A DNA stretch of 64,000 bases from Antedon mediterranea (taxonomy: Eukaryota > Echinodermata > Crinoidea > Comatulida > Antedonidae), in assembly GCF_964355755.1 (NCBI RefSeq), contig NC_092677.1, forward strand, positions 19,316,101 to 19,380,100, read 5' to 3'. Under the pieces are notes generated by a model. The model worked only from the letters and a program-made list of their open reading frames with translations, did not search any database and was not told the origin of the DNA. The stretch's first letter is position 1; every line of letters begins with the position of its first letter. Positions 32,713 through 45,797 of this stretch are shown piece after piece. The position numbers were made by a program, and so were the translations under genes.

Positions 32713-34723
32713 AGAAATTACCATGTGTTCTTTTTTCAGGAAGAGGCGATCGGCGAGGAGAGCCAATCTGAACGAACAACGATCATTGGAAAAACAATTC
32801 CGTTCCGTGTACATGCACCCTCTGGTAAGAAATTACCATGTGCGTTCCTCCATTGTGTAGTCCATTATGTGGAAAGAGGGGTGTACACTTTAAGTACCAA
32901 AGATAAACATGCGCCACTTACATCAATAATCCAGCTATCATCGGAAATTTCATATTTTTTAGGGGGATGATGCCCTTATTTTCAATGCAAAACACATAAT
33001 GTTTTATATGTATTTGCTGTAATATTGATTTAGAGACGTAGTTTTCTCAGATTTTTCAAAACAAATATTATTATGTGAATTTACCAAGGCCGGCATTGTA
33101 ATGACCTTGATTATGCAAAACATATTTTTTTAAATCTTCTTTTGTACAGGAACCATTCCTAGAGAGAATGTAAATCTTAAATTTAGTTAACACGTATCTT
33201 TACACTACAGTATATTCTTCGGCATAGTCTTATTTCAAACTTTCTGAAGATAGTCCGTGACTTTTAGTGACTAAAAGAGTGTTGGGCTACTAAAGATTTT
33301 ATTTTTTTTACCTCAGTCCAAACCACGGTGAGGCTGAAGTACTGTAATAAAATCTTTTCCACCAAGTCCATCAATCCCAAAACACAGTCTAGTAATTCCA
33401 AACTCAGGTTATTTGTTCGTATTCAGTTGTTTAATTTTCAGATAAACTGTGGACACGTACAATATAGTTTTAATAATAATTTAGTCTCCTATCAATTCAA
33501 TTCTTTAAAACCGATTAAAACATGGTCGGTGCAAGTGCTTTTTAAGTCAAAGTTACCATGTAGTAATTTGTATAGATTTTGCTCATCCATGGTCTAGAGT
33601 AGCACCAAAACAAATGTAAGCAAAATTAAATGTAACTAATTAAAATTGTGATATCTAGAATGGTTTGAGAATTAGCTAGCACAATGCAACACTGCATGAA
33701 AAATATGTTATACTGTATAAAACATTTTGATTATGGATTGTTAACAATTGCTTCTCTGGTCAAATAAGGGTGGTGCTTTTGAAAATAACTTTACTAACTA
33801 AACAGTATGCATGGGTCTCACCACTTATACTTGGCGAAAAACATTTTGGAAATGATGTCCTATAGCATTGTTTTGTAATTTTCTTTGATTTAGAAAAAAG
33901 GCAAAATAAATGAAAAATGAAATAAAAAGCATTAGGTGTTGGTGTCACAAGATTAGTTGTTCTAGAGGGATAGTTGACTTAGAGCCTGTTCACACGTGTG
34001 GTGTATGCCTTGCGTAGCCTACGCCTTGCGTGTGAACTTGGCAGTGCCATTATTAGCGCAACTCACTACGCCACAACCGTGGCGTTATTAACGACAGCTA
34101 CATACCCCATCTTAACTAATGCCACGGACCTAACTCCAGCGATGCTTGAATTATTTTGACCTTATTTCAAGATATTTACCATTTAATTCTTGTTTTTTAC
34201 TGTATGTATTGCGAATTTTATTGCTGATAATATATAAACAAGCTATTCAGCTGCTCTTTGATCTAAAAGCGCATGAATTGTTTAGGGTGAAATAAAGTAA
34301 AAATGGCCAAAAGCAGGGCTTTTTTCAGGAAAGAATTGATTTAGAAATCAAGCCCTGACTATATTTAAAAAAATGGTAAAAAAAAAAACAAAAGATGGTC
34401 ATTGAGACAGTGTAAAATCTAAAAAGGAACCATAAACGATAATTGGACCTCTATGTTATAACTCAAAATAATCGCAAAATAAGCCCTCTATGTTTAATTT
34501 TTCGCCGAATTGAGTATGGCTTTCCTGTACTAATTCAACCATAAAATACAAATAAACATGGGCTATTTTCCTTCAAATAGGCAAGTTAATTTGAAAATAA
34601 AAAATTTCTGAATATTTTTTATGGATGCGTGAGAAAAAGCTACATATGCATGAGACATTAAAAAGTTGCCACTCATACGCGAGACTCGCACATTATCAGT
34701 GAGAGTTGGCAGGTGTACCCTTA
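32713..34723. other. gene-free stretch with a small palindrome
   Basis: AGAAATTACCATGTG occurs twice (about 32713 and 32826). GTTCACACG (33988-33996) and CGTGTGAAC (34029-34037) form a hairpin around GCCTTGCGTAGCCTACGCCTTGC-like repeats. No gene is supported. Confidence 0.5.
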
Positions 34724-34945
34724 GGAGATAGTTGTCCTAGGGGAGGGGGGGGGGTGATTGTCTGGGGTAGGCTAGTTGTCCAGGGGAAGGCTAGTTGTCC
34801 AGGAGAAGGCTAGTTGTCCAGGAGAAGGCTAGTTGTCCAGGGGAATGCTAGTTGTCCAGGGGAAGGCTAGTTGTCCAGGGGAAGGCTAGTTGTCCAGGGA
34901 AAGGCTACAGTAGTTGTCCTAGGGTGGTAATTGTCCAGAGGGTAG
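34724..34945. repeat. 19-20-bp minisatellite
   Basis: About seven copies of GGCTAGTTGTCCAGGGGAA, with degenerate flanking units (GATAGTTGTCCTAGGGG, GGTAATTGTCCAGAG) and a G-run at 34742-34754. Confidence 0.9.
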
Positions 34946-35157
34946 TTTTCCGGATACGTTGAGGTACGACGATGGCCTATAGCCTAAGTCACGTTAATTT
35001 TTTTTAAAGCCACACATAGCAATTTAAAAAACACACAGCAATTTGAAAATAAAACATCATGGCAAATTAAAAATAAAACACCACAGCTATTACTTGTTTA
35101 CTTGATTCCCAGGATTATCCTGGGTATAGAAGCCAAGCATACAGTGATTGGCATATG

Positions 35158-35905
35158 ACCGGTTGGGCCGCCGACAAGTTGAGCCGCCGGTAATTTCTAT
35201 GAAACGCCCAGCGCGTCTTTTACGACATTTCGCGTAGTGATTAGAGCGGTGTCCTAGTACAAGTTCATGGTCTTTATGTGTATTGTGTCATGAAAATAAA
35301 TAATATATAATTACATACTACAATGTTGGTTTGAACCACCATAAACAACACAGCAAAGGAAAGTAATCTTTCAAGGTAAAAATGCCGTGCACTCTATATT
35401 TGTCTCGCGTGGACGTGTAGGCCTACCCAAAAGACTAATAGAGTATTGATATTTTTAAAATGATGTTAAATAATTAATATCTTTTATTTACTATCTTTTA
35501 ATATCATATTTTATTGAATTTTACAATTTTAATACACAAAATATTTTCCTAAAAAACGGTGATTTTATGTAATTATTTAACCTGAGGGGGAAACATGTTT
35601 ACGTCATTTTTGGCTAAAAACGATCATTTTCGGTGATGTTTTAGGTCTTTTATTTTGGAATCTACAAGTACAAGTCAGATTTTCATATTATAGTTCTTTA
35701 AAGTGTAATATTTAATACTATACTAAAAAGTGTGATATATAAACTTCGTTATCCCTAATGAAAATAGAACTTCTATTAAATAAAAAACGAGCACCGGCGA
35801 AAGTTAGCATTTGGCGTTTCATAGAAAATAACGTGATTTAGGCCCCTCGATGAAAATAATGTTTTAACATACGGCGCAAATTTTAGTGGGTGGTCAGCCC
35901 AACGT
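35158..35905. mobile_element. candidate inverted-repeat element
   Basis: TTTCTATGAAACGCC (about 35195-35209) is mirrored by GGCGTTTCATAGAAA (about 35813-35827). Outside these, GGTTGGGCCGCCGAC and GTGGTCAGCCCAACG are loosely inverted. The inside is AT-rich without a transposase. Confidence 0.4.
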
Positions 35906-35942
35906 TTCAAAATATGAGCAGTACTAACTAAATAGAAAGTAA

Positions 35943-36255
35943 TGGTAGGCCTAGGCCCTACGACAAAATATAGGCTTAGGCCCTAGGGCCTAGCTAGGCC
36001 TAGGCTAAGTTAACATCAAAATCTAAAATCGATGTTGCTCCCCTGGCTGGGTGACCTTTCCCCTTTTTTGTGGTCAACCAATTGTTTGCAGATCACTTCC
36101 TAGCTAGCGTGCTTAGGCTAGGCCAGGCCTATGCCTAATATTATCAGTTAGGCCTAGGCCTAGGCTATAAATAGATTAATTTTCGAATAATAACTAGGCC
36201 TAGGCCTAGGTAGACCCTAGCCTAGGCCTCCTATACTAGGCCTAGCCTAGGCTAG
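35943..36255. repeat. GGCCTA/TAGGCC-rich stretch
   Basis: Dense irregular runs such as TAGGCCTAGGCCTAGG occur throughout. Shorter runs of the same motif appear across the window (25480, 36120, 54710). Confidence 0.8.
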
Positions 36256-36593
36256 GAATAGCCTACCACACTCACTTATTTTTAGGATGTAATGTTGAAA
36301 CTGAAAGGTGTGTTTCTCACTCTCTTCTTACCCTGCGGCCTATTGTTTTTTCATCATAACAAAGATATTTTAAATTTGGATTAGGCTAGGCTCAAAATAA
36401 TATTAATTTATGATATTTCTTTTTGATAGCCTAGAGATCGTGCTGCAGACTGTCTGCCATATAGCGCCTCATTAGAATAATTGAGGTAGGTATATTCAGA
36501 GCGTCATTTCGACGACGATCGAGCATTCTCTACTTATACGGAGCGCCATTTATGCCTTTATTTACTTACGAAATAGAAATAGTACTTCGGTAG

Positions 36594-37850
36594 CTGCTCC
36601 AGTGGACCAAATTTAGCACTAGTGGAGCGCAGTGATATAAAATAGAGTGAGGAGCACAGTGATATAAAATAGAAATAAGTCACTGAATTTTAATATCTTT
36701 TCGTATGTTAATACACTGTGCTCAAGTGGACCCAATTTGGAGCCAGGGGAGCACAGTGATATAAAATAGAAATAAGTCACTACATTTTAATATCTTTTCG
36801 TATGTTAATAAACTGTGCTCAAGTGGACACAATTTGGAGCCAGGGGAGCACAGTGATATAAAATAGAAATAAGTCACTGAATTTTAATATCTTTTCGTAT
36901 GTTAATACACTGTGCTCAAGTGGACCCAATTTGGAGCCAGGGGAGCACAGTGATATAAAATAGAAATAAGTCACTGAATGTTAATATCTTTTCGTATGTT
37001 AATACACCGGCTCAAGAAGTGGACCCAATTTGGAGCCAGTGGAGAACGGTGATAAAAAATAGAAATAAGTCACTGAATTTTAATATGTTTTCGTATGTTA
37101 ATACACTGTGCATGCTCAAGTGGACCCAATTTGGAGCCAGTGGAGCACAGTGATATACATAGAAATAAGTCACTAAATTTTAATATCTTTTCGTATGTTA
37201 ATAAACTGTGCTCAAGTGGACACAATTTGGAGCCAGGGGAGCACAGTGATATAAAATAGAATAAGTCACTGAATTTTAATATCTTTTTGTATGTTAATAC
37301 ACTGTGCTCAAGTGGACCCAATTTGGAGCCAGTGGAGCACAGTGATATAAAATAGAAAAAAGTCACTGAATTTTAATATCTTTTCGTATGTTAATACACT
37401 GTGCTCAAGTGGACCCAATTTGGCGCCAGGATTGCACAGTGATATAAAATAGAAATAAGTCATTGAATGTTAATATATTTTCGTATGTTAATACACTGTG
37501 CTCAAGTGGACCTAATTTGGCGCCAGTGGAGCACAGTGATATAAAATGGAAAAACTCACTGAATTGTAATATCTTTTCGTATTTAATATACACTATGCTC
37601 AAGTGGACCCGATTTGTAGCCAGGGGAGCACTGTGATATAAAATAGAAATAAGTCACTGAATTTTAATATCTTTTCGTATGTTAATACACTGTGCTTACG
37701 TGAACCCAATTTGGCGCCCGCGCCAGTGAGCACAGTAATATAAAATAGAAAAAAGTCACTAAATTGTAATATCTTTTCGTATGTTAATACACTGTGCTCA
37801 AGTGGACCCAATTTGGCACCAATGGGAGCACAGGGAAATAGTCACATTCA
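36594..37850. repeat. 97-bp satellite with an internal hairpin, about 13 copies
   Basis: Each unit contains CACTGTGCTC...GAGCACAGTG, a 10-bp perfect inverted pair around about 26 bases, then ATATAAAATAGAAATAAGTC and TTAATATCTTTTCGTATG. Spacing is 97 bp (36751, 36848, 36945). Minus-strand frames across it are by-products. Confidence 0.93.
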
Positions 37851-38177
37851 AAAACATCGAGAAAAAATACTTCTGGAATTTAAAAATATTTCAAACTTGG
37901 TATAATGTTCAATATCGGTTACTCCATCCGTAAACCAAAAGAAAAAATAGTTTCAAGCCACATCAGTGATTTTAATAAATTGCGTTCGCTTAAGATAATA
38001 CTTATGAAAAAACATACAATTCCGACACATATTATGTTAAACTCTAATAATGATTTTGACAACAACAAAAAACGGTTAGGAATTCGATTTTTTCCCTGTA
38101 AATTGAGCAACTTAAATTAAAAATATACCAAGAAATATATATTGAAATCAAGGAGTATTTTTTTTTTTACAAAAGAA
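37851..38177. other. AT-rich spacer between satellite parts
   Basis: No gene supported. The motif AAATAGTCACA..CAAAAAC at its left edge recurs at about 38239. Confidence 0.5.
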
Positions 38178-38260
38178 ATGTTCGTATGTTAATACACTGT
38201 GCTCCAGTGGATCTAATTTGGCGCCAGTGGAACAAAGGGAAATAGTCACAAACAAAAACA
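38178..38260. repeat. outlying unit of the 97-bp satellite
   Basis: CGTATGTTAATACACTGTGC then CCAGTGGATCTAATTTGGCG matches the array, followed by the same GGGAAATAGTCACA edge seen at 37830. Confidence 0.8.
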
Positions 38261-38303
38261 GAGATATTAAATAATTAATTGTGTAAACAGCATTTGCCAA
38301 CCG

Positions 38304-38372
38304 AAATGTTTGGTCTAGTGGTAAAGGCTTTAACCTATTACGCTGGAGCCCTCGGTTCGAGGTCTTTCAAGA
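38304..38372 (+). repeat. tRNA-like sequence (pseudo-tRNA)
   Basis: It has an A-box-like TGGTCTAGTGGTAAAGGC (38311-38328) and a B box GGTTCGAGGTC (38354-38364), with eight T just after (38380). The stems pair poorly and I cannot assign an anticodon. Confidence 0.45.
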
Positions 38373-38945
38373 ACATGTTTTTTTTAAATAGTTGAGAGAG
38401 ATTATTTAGAGGGTTAGGTAGCCTAATAATAATAATAATTTATTGGAAACTTCACTTTTACAAGAGTGGCACACTTTGATGATAAAGGTGCGTCCATCAA
38501 TAATAACATACAAGAATAAATAAAATTATTAACTTAAAAATAAATCAAAATGAATGAATGAAATACAAAACATAACTCTAATAATAAAATACTTTAAATC
38601 AAAATAAATAAATAAAAGAAACTTTAGAGGAATAAAAATAAATAAAAATGTTTAGATACACACAAAATAAATAATAAAATTAATTTCATGGTATGAATCA
38701 GAATAAGGAGTATAACGGTGTGTGTAATACTCAACACTAAGGCATAATAAAATAAAATAAAAAGACAAAGATTACGAAACAGAAATCAAAATGACACACA
38801 AAAGTTGAAAAGCAGTTCAAAACACAACAGCATTGACGTTATAAGTTTAAAAGAGCACAACGTTTCTTCCATAAAGATTTAGCCAATGATTTACAGAATT
38901 TGTCGATTAAAGATTTTTTATTATCAAATAAATCATGGTCATTGC

Positions 38946-39683
38946 CTAGAATAAGAAGGGTTTGTTGAATAAATCTAAATTCTGAAAATAGTCAAAGAGA
39001 TAAAAAAGATTACATTCCAAAAGTTTTTGTTGGAATTTAGCAATTTGGTTTTTTCTCTCTTCTTCTAGAGTGGTACATGTTAGGAGAAAGTGCATAATGG
39101 TTTCTTCTTCATTTCTGTTGCACAATTTACAACAACCATTAGCATTAGGGTCATTTGACCATTTAGATGTTTTTCTTTCAAGGGGAAGGGTGTTTGATCG
39201 CAGCTTAAATTTTAACGATGCTCCTTCAAAGTCAATTTTATCAAGCAGATACTGTTCAAGTTTTGGTTCATTTTTTATATACCGGTACATATAATGTTCA
39301 ATTGACGTTTTACATTTACCGTCTTCAACCCAATGCGAGAGAGCTAGATTTTTCATAATTATTTTTGTATTGGAAGCCCAGTTGGCATCAAAGTTATCAT
39401 TACCATTTCGAATATCAGAAAAAATATCATATGTACCACAATTATCAATGATATTTCGAACACACAATGGAATTTTAAATGATAGATCATTAAAGTTCTC
39501 TGTCAATTTAACTAGTGTTTTCAGTAATATCCTAGACCAACGTTCATCTTCCATCTTTAAAATTCTTTCCATATAATTAATTCTATTTACATTTTGAGTA
39601 TGTGAGATTTTTGACCACCCAAGTTCCCCATAAAGAGTAGCACAAGGGGTATTCCGAGAGGCCTTAAGGATAAACCTTGCCAT
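38946..39683 (-). pseudogene. C-terminal part of LINE 1 ORF
   Basis: A 245-codon frame with the terminal Cys-Cys-His-Cys cluster CKLCNRNEEETIMHFLLTC near residues 185-203, as in many non-LTR polymerases. It ends naturally at NKPFLF. Confidence 0.8.
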
Positions 39684-39975
39684 TTGTAATTGTAGTCTTT
39701 CAAATTATTCTTTCACAATCACTTTTGCTACCAATCCAAATAGTACTACCATAATTTATTGATGGGAGTGCAATTGTTCGCGAGAGGATATCACCATAAT
39801 ATACTCTATTAAAATTGTTTAAATTACCAATTATGGCTTTTATATAGCCTATGAGTCGGTTACATTTTTGTATAATATATTCTACATGGCTATGGTCATT
39901 TGCACCTCTTGATATCATTACACCTAGATATTTATACGTTTAACACTCAGTTATCGACTGGTCTCCTAATTTCCA

Positions 39976-41682
39976 TCATAACTTTTGTTTATCTATTTTC
40001 TTACCTACAACAAGTACATTTGATTTAGTTGAGTTAAATTGCATTTTCCAATCAATGGCAAATTTTGCAGTTAGCTGTAACATGTGAGTCATTTGTTGCT
40101 CATTTTCAGCTAATAGCACAATATCATCTGCCCAGAAAAGGGCTCCTTGCCATATGTTATTAATATGAACTCCTATATCATTTAATTTTAGAATTTTTGT
40201 GAGCTCGTTGATAAATATACAAAACAGAATAGGAGATAGCACACATCCCTGTCTAACTCCTTGTTCAATTGAAAATTCATTAGTTACAGTATCCCCAAAT
40301 TTTACTTTCCCTTTGACATTTGCATACATGTTATCAATAATTCTCCACAGACGCCCTCTTATTCCTATATTCCATATGGCTTTCATGAGCCCATCTCTCC
40401 AAACGGAATCAAATGCCTTTCGGAAGTCCAGGAAAGCTAGATAGGTGTTTTTTCCCTCTTTTTTTCTTAAAGCAGTTATACTTTTGATTACAAAAATATG
40501 GTCCTCACACCTATGATCTTTCCTGAAACCACCCTGGACTTCCGTCAGTGCATTATCACTTTCCAAATAGTTTGATACATTCATAGCAAATTTTGATACA
40601 CAAGATGTAAGAGAGATTCCACGATAATTGTTCAAATCTCTCTTATCACCATGTTTAAAGATTGGAATAATTAAACTTAAATTCCAGTCTTCTGGTGGGT
40701 GTTCAAAAAGGATGATTCTATTAAATAAATCTAACAGAGATTTTACCATAATATGACCACCATTTTGTAAAAGTTCATTAGTAATGTTATCTTCACCTGG
40801 AGATTTACAATTTTTTGCAATACTTAATACATATTTTATACTTTCAATATCAATAGAAATATCACATAGAGGATCTGTAGCCTCATCATCATCTCTGAAC
40901 AAGTTGTTTCTAATGTTTTGTATACAGTTCTCAGTCATGTATACATTATTATTGAATGTATTATTTTTAGAATTACTTAGTGATCCCCAATAGTTTCTTA
41001 ATGTTTCGGCCTTTTCTTCAACGCTAGTAACAACTTGTTCAGACCCTGGAACCTTAAAACAATCAGTACTTTGTTTGTTAAACTTTGACCCTCTAATTGT
41101 TTGCCAGAATTCCTTACAATTTTTACCTCCTTTGTTTGCAATAACAATTGATTTATCTACCCTCATTTCTAATATCTTTTGTTTTATCAAAGTCTTAGCA
41201 AACAACCGCTTTTGTTGGTAATTCTGCCAAAGGAAGTCACATGTTGCAGCATCTTTGTCTTTTCTTTTAACATAATTTCTATGAATTTGTGTTGCTTTCT
41301 TTCTATTCTCAATTGCATTTGCAACTTCCTTATCAAACCATGGTTTAGATTTTCCCCCAACACATTTTTTACCAATGCCTTCTTCTGCGCATTTAATTAC
41401 AATAGACTTCCAGGAATTCCATAAGTCATTAACATTATCAAACCTATTTGCATCCCACTCTTTAAAATCCCTTTCTAAATAGGCATTATATTCACTAAAA
41501 TCTTCATCAAACTTAATGTTCCATATATATTTCTTACTACACCTATTATCTTTGTTTTTCGAGTTATTTATATTTAATTTAAGTAGTAACATATTATGGT
41601 CACTACCCAAGCTAAGTTGTCCTAATTCGTCTATCTTCATTTTGGAAATAGTATTATCATTAAACATGTTTTTTGAAGACAA
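39976..41682 (-). pseudogene. reverse transcriptase of LINE 1
   Basis: A 568-codon open frame with the end of the endonuclease (GSDHNMLL near residue 27), a linker of about 200 residues, and RT motifs from NYRGISL to FWADDIVLL (about residues 350-535). It ends at a premature stop after KKIDKQKL; the protein continues in other frames toward 38946. Alone it could keep RT folding, but without the endonuclease start and the C-terminal region it is unlikely to transpose. Confidence 0.85.
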
Positions 41683-41925
41683 AATATAATCAATGGTACA
41701 GTACTTCGTTGTTTGCCTCTACACCATGTGATTTCGCCTTCACAGAAAATAGTTTTGTTGAGAATTAATAAGTTTGAATTACTACTAAACTCAATTAATC
41801 TATTACCATTCGTATTGACTATTGGGTCGCCACCCATTACAGAACTACCTATTCTAGCATTAAAATCGCCTAAGATTAAAATATTAGGCTCTTCTTTTCC
41901 TTCATGCATGTTTTAGGTTTAGTAT

Positions 41926-42654
41926 AATTATTTAGGAAGTAGATCAGCTATCTTGCAATTCTTTATAATAGAAAATAATTAAGGTAATGAATTATTCATG
42001 ATTTCTGCCTTATCTGACGAGTAAAGAAAATTTCGCGTACGTGACGGGCAAAGAATATCTTTGGTACGGGCGGCTAGTAAGTATAGTCTACATCGCCAGT
42101 AAAAATACGATATAATTATATAATAATATGATGACGTACTAAGTAGTCTGGGCATGCGTAGAAGATGTCTTGGAATTGGAGTAGCCCACTATCAGGTCTT
42201 GCACTTTGGTAACACCATATAGAGATATTATGGTAGCCTACAGGTAATACTGACTGGTCCTGGAGGAGACTTTTAAGTCTATTAATTTACGCAGGATTTT
42301 ATTTGGGTGGGTGGGGATTAATATATTTTGGACAATTTTCATAATATTGAGTACTTTGCAAACGAAGCGTGGAAGCCCTGGCCGTTAGTAAGAGCAAGTT
42401 GGTTAATTTCAATCGGTCTACCGGGCACATAATAGTCTGGGTTCCAGACGGAGTTTTGTCTTAATATTAGTAAAAAGATAAATATTTCGTCACATAGTAC
42501 GTATACTACTTGATTTTGGATATATTTTCAGACAAAAATCGAAAAAAAAAACAAATAAATTTTTTTTTAAAGGCAATGAATACAGACTTGGGGCAAGTCT
42601 AGGCACATGAATATGGCTTCTAAGTTTCTTCTACGTTTAAAAATGTTAGGACCT
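41926..42654. other. spacer between LINE 1 and LINE 2
   Basis: No gene or repeat recognised. Confidence 0.5.
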
Positions 42655-42659
42655 AAAAA

Positions 42660-45600
42660 TGGTTTGATTTGATTTATTCAATATCGGCTCATTACAATTA
42701 CAACAGAATACATAAAAATACAAAATGAAACAAAAAGCCAGGATTGTCCAAAGCGAACCCAATCACTGTTTAAAAACTTTCCTTCTAACAGAAATAAAAT
42801 ATAATATAAATATAATATAGGCAAAATGACGGTTTAAAAAATGAATTAAAATAAAAATAGCAAAATAAAGGGGAAAAAATGGTTAAATAAATTAAAATCT
42901 AAGACAAAAAAACAAAAAACAAAAAAACAAAAAAAAACAGCAGGGACCAGGAAAAATGAAAAAGAAGAGAGGCAAGGAGAGGAGAAATCAGGAATGGAAA
43001 TAGTGTTGGCGAAGACTAGTCACAAATTCTCGAAACCACCTGCCAAGGAGAGCAAGGTCTCTTAAATCTGAGGGAAGACCATTCCAAAGTTTACAGAATC
43101 TAGGAAAGAGTGAAGATTGAAAACAGACAGTTCGAGCAAAGGGTGGCCTGAATAGAAGATCAAATTTGTGACGAGAAATAGGAGAAAAAAAGGAAGAAAC
43201 ATCGAGATCAATAATAGTGTATAAACATTTGACAACAAAGATAATAGTTTGGAAATCAATCCGAGAAGTCAAAGAAGGAAGATGAAGGAGAGCTAATCTT
43301 TCGGGGTAAGTAGGACGTTTAAAAAGTGTTTACCCGGAAAAGATTATCTTGTAAAAATGCGTTGAGGTTTTTCAAGGAGAGTAAGATGGGAAGCCAAATG
43401 TGGAAACCACACGTCAGAAGCACCATATTCCAGAATCGGACGACACAAGGATTTGTAAAGTAGAAGAAGAGAATGAGAGTCATTGGTTTCAACAGTACGA
43501 CGGATAAATCCTAAAGTCCTGGGGGCAGAAGAGTGCAACAGTTAAAATGTGGTCGTGCCAAGAAAGGGTACTATTAAGGGTAATGCCAGGATATTTATGG
43601 CTGTTAGTTAGAGACAGAGGGATATCATTAACAGTGTAAGGGTAGAGAGTGGGTAGAGAACGTGCATAACTAATACATTTATTGATGTTAAGTGACATTT
43701 TATTTACGTTGGACCAAGAAAGAATATTGTCAAGATCAGATTGTAGGATAAGGGAATCAGAGTTAGATTGAACATTCCTGAAGACTACACTGTCATCAGC
43801 ATATTGGAGAATATTAGATTGAAGAGTAGAGGGAAGATCCGAAACAAAAATATTAAGTAACAGAGGGCCTAGTAGAGATCCCCAGATGTAACTTGGGCCC
43901 AATTGGAGGAAGAACCATTAAAAAGCACTCTCTGTGACCGACCAATTAAGTAAGTAAGAGGAAATCAAATTAAGTGTAGTGCCACAGAAACCATAGTTGT
44001 GAAGTTTTTGAACTGAGAAATCTTATCAAAGGCCTTGGACCAATCCAGAAATATAACATCGGTTAGGAGAATTAGGTTTATCAAGATTAGAAGCTAGGTG
44101 ATGATAAAGTTGAGAGACTTGAGTAATAGTTGATCGTCTTGGCACGAAACCATGTTGGGCTTTAGGAATAAGACAAAGATTAGTTAAGTGAGTGTTAATA
44201 TGGGTAGAAAGAAATCCTTCTAATAGTTTACAAGGAATAGAGCAAATAGAAATAGGTCGATAGTTTTTAAGTGTTGCACGATTACCTGATTTGAAAACTG
44301 GTACTACATCAGCCCTTTTCCAAATAAGTGGAACTTGACCAAGAGAAAGTGACAGATTATAAATGTTAGAGAGATATGAAGTGATAACAGGACCAGCTAA
44401 TTTAAGAAGTGAAGGAGAAATATTGTCTGGTCCAGGAGATTTATGTACGTTTAACTTAGAAATGGCTTCGGAGACATTAAGGGCAGAGACAGAAAAATCA
44501 GTAATAGGTGAGAAGCCGATATGTGAAGAGCAGGGGGAGATATGGGAGTGTCAAAAGCTTCACTGATGGGAGAAAAGTTTTCTTTGAAGGAAAGGTTGAA
44601 GTGATTAGAAACTAAGGTAGGATCAGATGATAGGTTACCATTGATTAGAAAACTAGAGGAGTTTAAAGATTTACGTTTACTCTTAACAAAGGACCAACAG
44701 CGCTTTGGGTTAATAGAAGATGAGTCTTTTGCCAATTTCTGGATGTATGAGTAGTAATCAGTATTGCATTGATACTTTACATTGTTACGAATCCGTTGAT
44801 ATTTCTCCCAGACGAGAGGACTATTAGATCTTTTAGCTTTTTGATAAGTTGAATAGTATCAGGAGTAATCCAAGGAGAATTTTTCTTACGAGATCTAGAC
44901 TTGTTGACAGCAGGAACAATATCCTTTACTGCAGCAAACAGAAAGTCTTTAAAGTTTTCCCATGTACTATTTATATCATTTGGATCGTAGCCAAGATTCC
45001 AAGGAATGTTGGATAGCGTAGTGTGAAAGTCAAGGACATCAACTTTTGACCATTGATAAAAAGTACGATACAGAGTGTTGGAAGAGAGAGAGAGAGAAAA
45101 GAGAATGGAGTCATGGTCACAGTTGTTTAGGCTGGGACCAGATAAAATATCTGAAATAGAAAGTGGGTTATTAGTGAACAGAAGATCAAGGATATTTCCA
45201 GACTTAGAATGAGCAGAAAATATACGAGTAGGAAAGTTAACAAGTTGATGAAAGTCAACAATGATAACTACAGAGTCTAGAGAATGAGGTAAGGGAGAGT
45301 CAGGTTGAAGAGGGAAGTTGAAATCGCCAAGTAGACAGATATTCCAGTATTGGAAGGAGAGATTGAAGATTAAAGACAAGGAGTCATCCAGAAGATGTAG
45401 AAAAGATACTTGAAGGTGGTCTATATACACATCCTATTAACATATGTTACCAATAGGTAAACATATTTTAGTCCATACTATCTCGAGACCCTCAATTTAA
45501 AATTCATATTTTCTAACAACTTTAAGATTAGAATTAGTAGCAATTAAAACACCACCCCCTGGCTATTACGGTCTTTTCTGAAAATATTGTATCCGGATAA

Positions 45601-45660
45601 AATCTCGCAGTCAGTTATAGTATCGTCAAGCCAGGATTCAGAAATACATAAAATGGTAAA
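42660..45660 (-). mobile_element. non-LTR retrotransposon 2 (jockey/CR1-like), broken
   Basis: The 3' tail is AATAAATCAAATCAAA near 42660. Minus-strand order: endonuclease beginning (SWLDDTITDCEILSGYNIF, about 45640-45550), endonuclease core (CLLGDFNFPLQPD, GNILDLLFTNNP, NNCDHDSILFSLSL; 45430-44777), linker (44735-44451), then RT pieces in changing frames: NYRPISIC near 44260, KAQHGFVPRRST near 44150, LQYADDSVVF near 43800, ILEYGASDVW near 43430. The last frame (43272-42988) ends FCKLWNGLPSDLRDL...F. At least six frame changes make it dead. Confidence 0.85.
44777..45430 (-). pseudogene. endonuclease domain of LINE 2
   Basis: A 217-codon frame with the APE-type endonuclease motifs GDFNFP and DH-x2-I (NNCDHDSI) and the post-endonuclease KKNSPWITPDTIQLI. 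The N-terminal part of the domain lies in other frames up to 45660. Confidence 0.8.
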
Positions 45661-45797
45661 CAATATTAAACAAAATGAAATAAAATAAGTTATTCTTTGA
45701 TGACATTCTATATCGACGTTTTTTGATTGAAAAAGTGAATTTAAAATATCGTAATAACTATCCCGCTATGTTTCGGGTTTTGGAATAGATAGGCCGC

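Larger units (their letters stand above)
38426..41925 (-). mobile_element. non-LTR retrotransposon 1 (APE endonuclease + RT), broken
   Basis: The 3' end is an AATAAATTATTATTATTATTA tail near 38426 and the 5' end is cut inside the endonuclease. Minus-strand order: endonuclease part (ILGDFNARIG, 41909-41640), then a one-base frame change, the endonuclease end GSDHNMLL, and reverse transcriptase with PIFKHGDKRDLNNYRGISL, GFRKDHRCEDH, FLDFRKAFDSVW, QGVRQGCVLSPILF and FWADDIVLLAE. Stops occur near 39975, 39940 and 39699. The C-terminal part (39683-38946) has a Cys-His cluster CCKLCNRNEEETIMHFLLTC. The RT centre FWADD is unlike the usual YADD/FADD. Clade uncertain. The 568-codon frame (41682-39976) is the best preserved part. 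Confidence 0.88.

Noticed and set aside
32725-32970. Gene on the plus strand upstream of ELMO
   Set aside because: 81-codon frame without homology, splice signals or compositional support.
37070-37811. Minus-strand frames with repeated SLCSTGSKLGPLEHS
   Set aside because: By-product of the 97-bp satellite; length variants break the frame and no homology is visible.
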